Shown here: positions 41,330 to 50,051 of the stretch, one piece after another
Layout of the letters: every line of letters starts with the position of its first letter
Numbering within the stretch: the first letter of the stretch is position 1
Assembly (NCBI GenBank): GCA_032718475.1
Contig: JAUCBJ010001598.1
Span: forward strand, 62,001 to 126,000
Direction of reading: 5' to 3'
DNA from: Nemertoderma westbladi
Taxonomy: Eukaryota > Xenacoelomorpha > Nemertodermatida > Nemertodermatidae
Length of the DNA: 64,000 nt
Translations under genes and position numbers: made by a program
Notes under the pieces: generated by a model
What the model saw: only the letters and a program-made list of their open reading frames with translations
Told to the model about the DNA's origin: nothing
Database searches by the model: none

Positions 41330-42400
41330 GTGCCCCCTTGGGCACGAAAAAAACAAGTAGTGGAAATATGATAATGAAAAATAACCACAAAATCAAATTG
41401 ATTTTATGACCATATATGATTGTTGGGATGCTGATCACGAATATGAAACTGAAATATATCGTACATTGTTTATTAGGGAATGTTTGGATACGTGTCAATC
41501 TGTCAATGTGAGGCACGAAAAATAAAAGAAGCACAAATTTGATATCCAAAAATCATTACCAAGTCAACCTGATTGTAAGACATTATGGGTTTTCTGGGAC
41601 TCTGATCACGAATATGACACTCAAAAATATTTAAAAAAATAATATACTTCTATTTTTCGTCCCACCAGCCCAGACAAGCACCAAAAGCGATAGTTGTGTT
41701 ATCACGGATGATTTTTAACGATTTGTTTCGTGATCAGCGACCTTGAAAACCAGTATGGCGTCAGAATTACCAAACCAAAGGCAAAATGTTACAGTTTGTA
41801 ATTTTATGCTACTTGTATTTTTCTTTCTGGGGCACCAGAATGGCACCAAAATTTTATTTGCATTACCAGAAATATTTATAACTAGTTTCATCGTGATCAG
41901 CGACCTCGATAACCCACCTTCAGGGTGCTTATAAGCATTATGCTTGTTGCCCAATTGGGTGGGGTCAGAGTAAAACGCGGATCCGGATCCGGATTCTACA
42001 TTTAACATTGTCCGGTACGGAAGTCGATTTTTTTTACATTTTTATAACTCCCAAAAATAAAACTATAGCCTGTTCTATTGACTTTAGTTTATTGTTTTGT
42101 TTAAAATAACGTGACACTGTAACCTGCTCCTTTCCCTTAATTGATCATTTTGGAATCCGGATCCGCGTTTTACACCTACCCAATTGGGTGAACTTCGATG
42201 TTCAATAAAATAAATATTAAACTAAACCTTTACAGAAGTTTCAAACCAATCACAAAACTTTTTAGTTTGAGATTTATTTACTTGTACTTTTCGTCCTGGG
42301 GGACCAAAATACCACAAAAATGAATGTTGCATTTCTGGAATATATTTTTAACAAGTATTATCGTTATCAGCGACCTCTAAAACAGTTATACCATCAAAAT
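41330..42400. repeat. Diverged dispersed repeats with a GTGATCAG core, in both orientations
   Basis: A core GTGATCAGCGACC appears at about 41730 and 41893, and as a variant at about 42364 (TTATCAGCGACC). The reverse complement, CTGATCACGAATATGA, is at about 41431 and 41602. Flanking phrases also recur: a TACTTGTATTTTTC tract followed by a GGGGCACC-like box near 41810 and 42280, and its inverse near 41340. Copies are heavily diverged. Probably the remains of an intronic repeat family; no coding capacity seen. Confidence 0.55.
41950..42189. mobile_element. MITE-like element with inverted ends
   Basis: The left arm at 41950-41996 begins CCCAATTGGGT and continues through AAAACGCGGATCCGG to GGATTC. 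The right arm at 42153-42189 is its inverted counterpart (GAATCCGGATCCGCGTTTTA, then ACCCAATTGGGT). The arms match over about 35 bases with a few mismatches and enclose ~155 bp of AT-rich sequence with no open frame. A target-site duplication is not clear, because the terminal CCCAATTGGG is itself palindromic. A non-autonomous DNA transposon is the likeliest reading. Confidence 0.6.
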
Positions 42401-42589
42401 TGAAATTTTGAGTCAAGATCTAAAAAATTTCTAAAAATGACCCACCCCCAGGGCCAATTACGAGGTGAAATAGCCCGTGCCAGATACGGTTAAACTAGCC
42501 TATTCTATGGACAGCCATGGCTAAACGTTAAACTGTATGTACCTTACAGCACTTACTATATGGTCCTTCCTCCCTACTTTGTTACTTTA

Positions 42590-43645
42590 CACCTTACTAT
42601 TGTATTAGCTAATTTACCAGACTAGCTTCCCCACCCTACTATGGTATTGGCTAGTTTACCAGAATAGTTTCCCCGCCCTCATATTGTATTAGCTAATTTA
42701 CCAGACTAGTTTCCCGCCCTCCTATTGTATTAGCTAATTTACCAGACTAGTTTCCCGCCCTCCTATTGTATTAGCTAGTTTACCAGACTAGTTTCCCCGC
42801 CCTCCTATTGTATTAGCTAGTTTAACAGACTAGTTTATCCGCCTTACTATGGTATTGGCTAGTTTAACAGACTAGACCAGACTAGTTTCCTCGCCCTCCT
42901 ATTCTACTGGCTAGTTTCACAGACTAGTTTCCCCGCCCTACTAATTGTATTAGCTAGTTTAACAGACTAGTTTATCCGCCTTACTATTGTATTAGTTAGT
43001 TTACCAGACTAGTTTCCACGCCCTACTATTGTATTGGCTAGTTTACCAGACTAGTTTCCCCTCCCTACTATTGTATTAGCTAGTTTAACAGACTAGTTTA
43101 TCCGCCTTACTATTGTATTGGCTAGTTTACCAGACTAGTTTCCACGCCCTACTATTGTATTGGCTAGTTTACCAGACTAATGTCCCCGCCCTACTAATTG
43201 TATTAGCTAGTTTACCAGACTAGTTTCCTCGCTCTCCTATTCTACTGGCTAGTTTGCCAGACTTTCTTCGCCCTACTATTGTATTGGTTAGTTTACCTGA
43301 ATGAATAGTTTCCCCGCCCTACTATTGTATTGGTTAGTTTACCTAAATAGTTTCCCCGCCCTACTATTGTATTAGTTAATTTACCAGACTAGTTTCCCCG
43401 CCCTACTATTGTATTGGTTAGTTTACCAGACTAGTTTCTCCACCTTACTACTGTATTATATAATTTACCAGACTAGTTTCCACGCTAGTTTCCCCGCCCT
43501 ACTATTCTACAGGCTAGTTTACCAGACTAGTTTCCCTACCCCCCCACCCCCATCCTACTATTTTATTGGCTAGTTTAATTTCCCTTGTATTAACTAGTTT
43601 ACTCGACTATCGTCTACCTCCTATTGTATTGTATTGGTTAGTAGT
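42590..43645 (+). repeat. ~43-bp intronic minisatellite ahead of exon 43677
   Basis: About two dozen imperfect units built around CTATTGTATTGGCTAGTTTA, then CCAGACTAGTTTCCCCGCC, with a period near 43 bp. Variants have TTAGCTAATT, TTAACAGAC, TTATCCGCC and TATTCTACTGGCTAG. The array decays just before the acceptor of the next exon. The box ATTGTATTGGCTAGT matches 14 of 15 bases of ATTCTATTGGCTAGT at 43680-43694, inside that exon's first 18 nt, so part of the unit may come from the exon start. Some units also carry acceptor-like TTTACCAG. Confidence 0.85.
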
Positions 43646-43676
43646 TTACTTGTATTATTTAACTTACATACTACAG

Positions 43677-43821
43677 CTGATTCTATTGGCTAGTGGCGGT
43701 CCGCAGGAACTTTTGCGTATAATGCAGAGCTACTCGTACGAGAAGCTACTCTGGACTACGTCCCGAGCACTCAAAGTTCTCAGTGTTTGTCCCAATAATA
43801 AACCGGCAATTGTCACAGCAG
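43677..43821 (+). CDS. CTNNB1: beta-catenin exon, version 1 of a mutually exclusive pair (human 313-361)
   Basis: Exon of 145 nt, acceptor ACATACTACAG ending at 43676, donor GCAG|gttagt. It is read in phase 0 directly after the 202-nt exon and ends in phase 1. It encodes [16 protein letters not shown], then [20 protein letters not shown], then [12 protein letters not shown]. This is the canonical version, close to human LIILASGGPQALVNIM and [16 protein letters not shown]. The equivalents of K335 (YEK), R342 and K345 are kept. A second 145-nt exon with the same phases lies 288 nt downstream (44110-44254). The two cannot both be included without a frameshift, so this exon and its partner are inferred to be alternatives. 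Confidence 0.95.
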
Positions 43822-44109
43822 GTTAGTGTTGGAGCAGCTGTTTTATTGACCTATAAGTATTTGGCTCTATAGATATGTCCTCAGGTAAGTTTATTGAGGT
43901 TCGCTCTTGAAACTCAAGGTGAGTCATTCCCTTATCGCCATGCTTCACCCTTATCGACTGCTATTATCTCATTTTCTCCTGCCTGTTTGAACTTTCTCCT
44001 TTCCCCGACTGTCTGCTTTCTACTCTTCTTGCATGGACATTTTTCTTGCTAGTGTTTCTATCGTTATTTTCATGTTGTATTTGTTCTCTCAAATCTTCCC
44101 AACTTCTAG
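43822..44109 (+). other. 288-nt intron between the paired exons
   Basis: It begins gttagt and ends in a long pyrimidine-rich stretch (about 43970-44107) finishing TTCTAG. A strong donor-like CAGGTAAGT sits at about 43883-43891, preceded by TCTATAG, leaving only a 12-nt candidate micro-exon with no recognisable coding content. No other gene seen. Confidence 0.6.
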
Positions 44110-44254
44110 ACTGGGATCTTCCAATGCGGTGGTATTGAGTATCTTGTTGACATCGTTCGTGGGGCCAAGTACGAGAAACTTCTGTGGACATCGAGTCGTG
44201 TTCTTAAAGTACTCAGTGTCGACGGTGACTGTAAAGCAGCCATCGTTCGATTAG
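44110..44254 (+). CDS. CTNNB1: beta-catenin exon, divergent version 2 of a mutually exclusive pair (human 313-361)
   Basis: The acceptor is a pyrimidine-rich tract ending CCCAACTTCTAG at 44109; the donor TTAG|gtaata follows 44254. Length is exactly 145 nt, the same as the exon at 43677, with the same phase 0 entry and phase 1 exit and no stop in 48 codons. It encodes [16 protein letters not shown], then [20 protein letters not shown], then [12 protein letters not shown]. By my count 23 of 48 residues equal version 1. The conserved block [15 protein letters not shown], with the K335, R342 and K345 equivalents, is intact, while the first helix and the residues after LSV differ strongly. Splicing both versions in series would read into TGA after nine codons of this exon. 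It therefore looks like a tandem-duplicated alternative exon giving a second isoform, not a decayed copy. Its open frame is not the longest one in this interval, so it is easily missed. Confidence 0.88.
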
Positions 44255-45381
44255 GTAATATTAGTACCACGGTCTCTATGGTATGGTATGTGTTACGCCG
44301 TGTCGGTGTGTGTAAATTTTTAGACAGATTGGAAAATGTATATACGTAACCTGGATTTACCTTGGAATTACCTGGGATATAGGGGAGATTCCAATGTTTC
44401 CCAGGTTTTTCGCACGACGCGAGTCTATTTTGTCACTAAGTTATTTTATAAAGTTACTAACTAAGATACGTTATTCGATAAAAAAAAGGTGAGGAAACTG
44501 ATGGTCTATTTCATTAAGTTTAATCCTTCCTTACTTGGTCTGTCTGTCTCTGAATATGTATGTCTGTCTCTGAATATGTCTGTATGTCTTCATCTATGTA
44601 TTTATGTCTGTTTCTATGTATAGGATTTATGTCTGTATGTTTGTATGACTGTCTGTATAATTAAAATGTTTATCATCTGCTGCTATGAATTCGCTTCAAC
44701 AAAACTTTGTTGGCATAATATTGAGAGAACGTATATGTATTGATCTTAATCTTTTGCTAAATATATCAAAACGCTTAATTAAAATCGACTACGCTTACGT
44801 TTTGCTTTAATTTTCCTCGAAAGTGCTTTGACTGTCCTTCCTGTACATTGTCCATATTCGTTGTCCAGTTGTCCATTGCTTCTATAAGTGCGTAAATGTT
44901 GAAAAAAAAATGGACGATAAGTAAGTTTGGAAGTTTATAACAACGTCTGGAGCGTAAGTGATATAAATGGTTCTTACTCAGGTTGAACTTAGGTAAGTTT
45001 ATGTTAATCTGGTAGGATTAATAAATTATTGTTAATTTAGTTTATAAAAACGATTTGTATTTTATAATTTGTCTTGACAAATGTGAATTTTTTAATCTTT
45101 GTAATCAGTACTGTGTGTACATGATTTGCAGTGTCTTGAGTTTTCGAACCATCTTCACATTTGTTTGTGAGGTCTGAATAAAACAGATTTAAACACGTAA
45201 TAAATAATACCATTTCGTCTTTCCTTTCAATGTCATAATAAAATTGAAAGAGAAACCTTAAAACGTGTGTTTATTAAATCTCAGTCACAAATCTTAACTA
45301 ACTGCAGCAGCTCGGTAGATAGACTTTCACTGCCGTCACCCATTTCTTTATAATGTTTAACCATCCATCTGCTATCTTTAG
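44255..45381 (+). other. Intron between the alternative exon pair and exon 45382
   Basis: AT-rich sequence of 1127 nt with no coding homology. A TGTCTG/TATG-rich low-complexity tract lies at about 44537-44660. I looked for a third copy of the 145-nt exon (YEKLLW-like coding) and found none. Confidence 0.65.
44537..44660 (+). repeat. TGTCTG/TATG-rich simple repeat tract
   Basis: Imperfect repetition of TGTCTGTCTCTGAATATGTA and related TATGTCTG words; no larger unit is evident. Confidence 0.7.
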
Positions 45382-45521
45382 GGGGGATGCAGGCCCTTGG
45401 AGACCATCTGGATCACCCAAGTCACAGACTCGTACAGAACTGTCTGTGGACTCTGCGAAACCTTTCCGATGCCGCTACTAGGGAGGATAACCTAGATAAC
45501 TTACTCTACCGACTTGTATTG
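45382..45521 (+). CDS. CTNNB1: beta-catenin exon, ARM repeats 5-6 (human 361-407)
   Basis: Acceptor GCTATCTTTAG ending at 45381, donor TTG|gtaggt. The first two bases complete the split glycine codon left by either 145-nt exon, giving [18 protein letters not shown] for version 1 or LGGMQALG for version 2. It continues [20 protein letters not shown] and ends LYRLVL. Human GGMQALGLHLTDPSQRLVQ and [18 protein letters not shown] align without gaps. The W383, R386, N387 and D390 equivalents, central to cadherin, TCF and axin binding, are all present. It ends in phase 0. Its ability to follow both alternatives in frame supports the mutually exclusive model. Confidence 0.96.
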
Positions 45522-45908
45522 GTAGGTTATCATCTACATAATAATAAACTACACAAACTTTTATTTATATTTGTATTCGGTTTGAATTATGTGTTTTTAT
45601 TAACTTGTAGTAGATACAATCTCCGGCAGTTAGTTAGTACTACCAAGGGGAACTTCATTTATTAACAGTTACCATTTAAGGATACAAGGCAGAGATGCGC
45701 TTTGGCTAGTCCCTTTAAATAATTAGTATCTAATTAAAAACTTTTTTTCTGTACATTTTTTCTAATTCGATCTTTGATTTTTATAATTTGTTGTGCAATA
45801 GTGGTATGGGAACGATTCGCCAACATTATCTGAATGGCTAAGTAATTATCAGCCTGCAACTTAATTATCGACTGTACTCCTATATCTTGTTTCATTATAA
45901 ATCTACAG
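45522..45908 (+). other. Intron without recognisable features
   Basis: 387 nt, AT-rich, GT start and ACAG end. No repeat or coding homology seen. Confidence 0.7.
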
Positions 45909-46106
45909 ATGTTGAAGAGCCCCGATAGCAACGTCGTCACTTGCGCATGCGGCGTCCTTAGCAACCTCACGTGTAACAACTCGCGTAACAAGATGGTTGT
46001 CGTACAGTCTGGTGGGATCCCGAGTCTGGTAAAGATAATGTTCGGTAACGACAGAGCCGGGGACCCTAACGAAGCCCGAGCCCAGTCCGATACTATCGAA
46101 CCCGCT
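45909..46106 (+). CDS. CTNNB1: beta-catenin exon, ARM repeats 6-7 (human 408-464)
   Basis: Exon of 198 nt (66 codons, phase 0 both ends), acceptor AATCTACAG ending at 45908, donor GCT|gtgagt. It begins [20 protein letters not shown] and continues [16 protein letters not shown], matching human [20 protein letters not shown] and TCNNYKNKMMVCQVGG. The N426, C429 and K435 equivalents are kept. Near the end, the human loop RAGDREDITEPA is replaced by a longer charged stretch ([20 protein letters not shown]), making the exon nine codons longer than the human segment; this is a surface loop before the next ARM helix. The first ATG is internal to the protein, not a start. Confidence 0.95.
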
Positions 46107-46453
46107 GTGAGTTCATTGTTGTGGCCCTAACTCAATATAGACCTAATAGGCATTATCATATTGTTACATTATACATTAATTATACAAATTGTAATTTATA
46201 ATAATAATGCTTAATATTAATATTTACTTAAAGATTACTTTCACGAAGTTACTTAAAATGACAAAAGAAAATATTGTCAGCAAAAATTTACCTAACTCAA
46301 CACAACATAGTTTGCAGATTATTTTCATAGCCTGGAGGATTAACGTTCGACTTTTTTTTTTAGAAAAATCAGTACCAGAATTGGTTTTAAAATTGATCAG
46401 TACATTATAATGATATTTTCATTGTATAATTTAATTTTAACCTGTTCCACTAG
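46107..46453 (+). other. Intron without recognisable features
   Basis: 347 nt, AT-rich, from GTGAGT to CCACTAG. No coding homology seen; a 67-codon frame across it is accidental. Confidence 0.7.
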
Positions 46454-46699
46454 GTGTGCGCCCTCCGCCATCTCACATCCCGTCACCAGCTGGCCGAGAG
46501 AGCGCAAAACGAAGTCCGGGAACATTACGGACTCCCCGTACTGATTAAAGTCCTACAGCCTCCTAGCAACCGTTGGCCAATCATCAAGGCGGTTATCGGC
46601 CTTATACGCAACTTGGCTTTGTCCCAGGCCAATCACGCCCCCTTGCGGGAGCACGGGGTATTGCCTCGTCTAGTACAACTGCTCCAGAAAGCATACCAG
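46454..46699 (+). CDS. CTNNB1: beta-catenin exon, ARM repeats 8-9 (human 465-545)
   Basis: Exon of 246 nt (82 codons, phase 0 both ends), acceptor TTCCACTAG ending at 46453, donor CAG|gttcgt. It encodes [20 protein letters not shown], then [20 protein letters not shown], then [18 protein letters not shown], ending [10 protein letters not shown]. Human [20 protein letters not shown] and [20 protein letters not shown] align with one extra residue here (PPSNRWP against PPSHWP). The R469, H470 and R474 equivalents are intact. The frame continues past the donor to a TAA at 46768, but the GT plus homology loss after KAYQ mark the true end. Confidence 0.95.
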
Positions 46700-46884
46700 G
46701 TTCGTCCGGTAACTATATCGCACTATGTTACACCGAATGCAGCGTCGGGTCTGATAGATAAACAATAATTGCATTACTAATACCAATAATGTTAAAAAAT
46801 TTATTTTAGTTACCAAGACAAATTTCCGTCTATTCATACTACCCAACAAGTAGTTTTATCTCTACTATTTCCACGTTGTCCACT

Positions 46885-47995
46885 ATTTTTTTCCTTTTCA
46901 CAGTGTCCACTAATTTCACCCTCTCCACCGTGTTCACTAATTCCTCCCTTTCACTATGTCCACTAATGCCACCCTTGTCACCGTGTCCATTAGTTCACCC
47001 TTCCCCCGTGTCCACTAATTCCTCCCTTTTCACTATGTCCACTAATGCCGCCCTTTTCACCGTGTCCACTAATTCCTCCCTTTTCACTATGTCCACTAAT
47101 GCCGCCCTTTTCACCGTGTCCACTAATGCCGCCCTTTTCACCGTGTCCACTAATGCCACCCTTGTCACAGTGACTATTGATTCACCCTTCCCCGTGCCAC
47201 CTAATTCCTCCCTTTTCACTATGTCCACTAATGCCGCCCTTTTCACCGTGTCCACTAATGCCGCCCTTTTCACGGTGTCCACTAATGTCACCCTTGACAC
47301 AGTGACTATTGATTCCCCCTTTCCCCATGCCCACTAATTCCTCCCTTTTCACTATGTCCACTAATGCCACCCTTTTCACAGTGACCATTAATTCTCCCTT
47401 TCCCCGTGTCCACTAATTCATCCCGTTTCACTGCCTCCACTAGTTTCACCCTTTTCACCGTGTCCATTAGTTCACCCTTCCCCCGTGTCCACTAATTCCT
47501 CCCTTTTCACTATGTCCACTAATGCCGCCCTTTTCACCGTGTCCACTAATGCCACCCTTGTCACAGTGACTGTTGATTCACCCTTCAACCTAGTCCACTA
47601 ATTCCTCCCTTTTCACTATGTCCACTAATGCCGCCCTTTTCACCGTGTCCACTAATGCCGCTCTTTTCACCGTGTGTCCACTAATGCCACCCTTGTCACA
47701 GTGACTATTGATTCACCCTTCCCCGTGCCACCTAATTCCTCCCTTTTCACTATGTCCACTAATGCCGCCCTTTTCACCGTGTCCACTAATGCCGCCCTTT
47801 TCACCGTGTCCACTAATGTCACCCTTGACACAGTGACTATTGATTCCCCCTTTCCCCATGCCCACTAATTCCTCCCTTTTCACTATGTCCACTAATGCCG
47901 CCCTTTTCACCGTGTCCACTAATGCCGCCCTTTTCACAGTGTCACTAATTCATCACTTTTACCCAGTGTCCACTAATTTGCGCCATTTTCACTTT
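46885..47995 (+). repeat. 27-bp minisatellite running up to the acceptor of exon 48009
   Basis: About forty imperfect copies of a 27-bp unit of the form CCACTAATGCCGCCCTTTTC followed by ACCGTGT, alternating with TTCCTCCC and CTATGT versions. Some copies carry CACAGTGACTATTGATT variants, and a block of several units is itself repeated (about 47010-47330 resembles 47480-47860). Because 27 is divisible by three it gives artificial frames on both strands (STNAALFTV and VDTVKRAAL repeats); no gene is supported. Degenerate units continue to within a few bases of the splice acceptor at 48008. Confidence 0.9.
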
Positions 47996-48008
47996 GTCAC
48001 TTTATTAG

Positions 48009-48173
48009 GAACGCCGTTCTAACAATGTCGGACAGCTACCGGCTCTTTACGAGGGTATCAGCATGGACGATATTATCGAAGGTACCGTGGGCGCGCTGCA
48101 TCAGTTAGCGAGAGATAAACACAACCGAGCCTACATCCGCCAGTTACAGTACACCATACCTATATTCGTAGAG
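48009..48173 (+). CDS. CTNNB1: beta-catenin exon, ARM repeats 10-11 (human 546-601)
   Basis: Exon of 165 nt (55 codons, phase 0 both ends), acceptor CACTTTATTAG ending at 48008, donor GAG|gttagt. It begins [20 protein letters not shown], continues [20 protein letters not shown] and ends YTIPIFVE. Human [20 protein letters not shown] and NTIPLFVQ align. The exon start was set by the acceptor and by phase continuity with KAYQ; the ATG at 48063 is internal. The region of the human RRTS phosphosite (S552) reads RRSN here, so the exact kinase motif is altered. The last 61 nt plus 22 nt of intron are repeated twice more downstream (48196-48361), giving duplicate donors. Confidence 0.95.
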
Positions 48174-48361
48174 GTTAGTGGTTCTGTACTAGTAGAGATA
48201 AACACAACCGAGCCTACATCCGCCAGTTACAGTACACCATACCTATATTCGTAGAGGTTAGTGGTTCTGTACTAATAAAGATAAACACAACCGAGCCTAC
48301 ATCCGCCAGTTACAGTACACCATACCTATATTCGTAGAGGTTAGTGGTTCTGTACTAATAG
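48113..48361 (+). repeat. 83-bp triplication of an exon 3' end plus its donor
   Basis: Three near-identical 83-bp units start at AGATAAACACAACCGAGCC (48113, 48196, 48279). Each comprises the last 61 nt of the exon, the donor GAG|GTTAGT and the next 22 nt of intron. A fourth, decayed partial copy follows at about 48362-48395. The second and third donors lie just after 48256 and 48339. Using either would add 83 or 166 nt, and the exon's frame meets TAG at 48252-48254 inside the second unit, so extended forms would be truncated. The near absence of mismatches points to a recent event. Confidence 0.95.
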
Positions 48362-48466
48362 AGATTACAACCGAGCCAGTTGTATTTAGTTCATATTACC
48401 CATTTTCTGCTTTCTGATCCTCATTTTCCCTAGTAACATAATGATATTATGTTATTTGTTATGCAG

Positions 48467-48623
48467 TTGATCTACATTTACAAGAACAACGATAACATCC
48501 TCCGCGTAACCACGGCAGTTCTCTGCGAGCTGAGTCAGGATAAAGAGGGGGCAGATTATATTGAACAGCAGAATGCTACCCCGGCGATTACAGACCTACT
48601 ACATTCGAAGAACGAAGGAATAG
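48467..48623 (+). CDS. CTNNB1: beta-catenin exon, ARM repeats 11-12 (human ~602-651)
   Basis: Exon of 157 nt, acceptor TTGTTATGCAG ending at 48466, donor ATAG|gtaagt; phase 0 in, phase 1 out. It encodes LIYIYKNNDNILRVTTAVLC, then ELSQDKEGADYIEQQNATPA and ITDLLHSKNEGI. Human [20 protein letters not shown] and TELLHSRNEGV align, with two extra residues here before RV. The last ARM repeats bind ICAT and BCL9/CBP-region partners in vertebrates. The ATG at 48449 lies in the intron and is not a start. Confidence 0.95.
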
Positions 48624-50051
48624 GTAAGTAGCCAGTATATTTATTCCATTAAAGGATAACATCTTAAATTGATCTGAAAATCCCTCCCTAACGACAACCT
48701 GACAACAACACACGACATTATCGGTCCCTATAATCGAAATACTCTCGGTTCTCGCGCATTTAAATACGCCGTGGGTTTTAACCATAGGTGTACTAAATAA
48801 CAGGTCATGCAGCGAGCTGATTGCTGAAATTAGCGTGGGCCGATCGTTTCCCTATTTATGACACTATTTTCATAATATTTTCTTAGAAACCTCTCTTATG
48901 CAACTTTGGTTAGGTGGATATGATGACTAGGGTTCATAGAAATGTAATAAAATGTCTTTCTGGAATTTTTATCTTGTAGTTGCCAAGGTAACCGGGTGCA
49001 AAGTTCAAATTTCGAGCGCCTGTAATTCAAGACGACAAGGGATTCTTTTCTTGAGATTTGGTATATGAGTAAAGGGAATAAAAGCCTATCAAAATATTTT
49101 ACATTTAATTTATTTTTCAATCCCGTTTCCATGGTGACGGGAATTCCAATAATTGACCACCAGATTGAAATTGGGCTACTATTTACTACTTATATAATTT
49201 TCAACAAACATGCCTGGTCTGGTGGCTGTCCTTTATTTCTAATAATTGCTAACCGAAATTTATTATTCTGGAATGTCACAATCATGCTATCACAGGTCTT
49301 GCTCTCTGATTGGACAGTTTGGTTTATTTGCAAATATTGACTTTTAAAAATATGATTCACACTTGACGAATTATAAAATAAAATGTTGGCAATTTTAACT
49401 TATTATTTAGACTTGACAAACCGAATAAAAATGGTGTTTTATAGAATTGGTAGACAATTTTTAAAATTTTTCATTCTACTTATTTCCATGGCAACGGGAA
49501 TGTAAACAAATTCAAATGTTAAATATTTTGATAGACAAGTTTCTGCAAATATATAACATACCTATGTGATCATCATATAATTTACAGTTCAGTAAAACTA
49601 CTTGCATTACATTAGCATCGATTTTATCGAGACAGGAAACCCAAGTATAAAGTATAAGGAAATTCTACTTCTTTACATAAAAAAATTATATCTTGAAATT
49701 TCAGTATTATATTTCACATATAATTTTTCTATACTAAAATTTTATGCTCTATTCGGTGGAACCATCCGGTTATGTTTCCAAGACTACCTATAGTGTTAGG
49801 CTTCATATGCATTAAGTGTCATATTTTTAATGAAATGTAGTTTGGCTACAGGAGCTAGAATTTCCAAGAGACTATCATAAAATAAGTAGTCTTACTTGCC
49901 AAATATTGAGTGGTTTTGTCCATAAATATGGTAGTCTTGTAACAATGCCTTCGTGAATACTGTATATAAATTATTGTTAGACCAGTATACATATTTTCTT
50001 GACAAAATAGGTTACATATAAATTGCGTAACTTGTCAACATTTAATAGTCC

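Larger units (their letters stand above)
39727..42589 (+). other. Intron, unique and dispersed-repeat part
   Basis: AT-rich intronic sequence after the 202-nt exon. No coding homology is seen on either strand; the open frames here, such as one on the minus strand at 41208-41549, are low-complexity and match nothing I recognise. It contains a run of about 24 G ending at 41018, opposed GAGCGAG-rich motifs near 40455 and 40690, a family of short GTGATCAG-core repeats (41330-42400) and an inverted-repeat element (41950-42189). Confidence 0.7.

Noticed and set aside
41208-41549. 113-codon minus-strand frame rich in F, I and L
   Set aside because: AT-rich intronic sequence, no homology, opposite strand to the gene; likely chance.
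43873-43884. 12-nt micro-exon between TCTATAG and GTAAGT
   Set aside because: Too short to support; inclusion is not suggested by homology, and the flanking signals could be chance.
44033-44254. 73-codon frame beginning MDIFLASVSIVIF
   Set aside because: It is in a different frame from the real alternative exon at 44110-44254, whose coding frame matches ARM-repeat sequence.
46876-48022. Open frames on both strands with STNAALFTV and VDTVKRAAL repeats
   Set aside because: The 27-bp minisatellite is divisible by three, so it is open in several frames; it lies between two proven exons of beta-catenin.
49065-49340. 91-codon frame in the 4.3-kb intron
   Set aside because: No recognisable domain and AT-driven composition; it lies between collinear beta-catenin exons.
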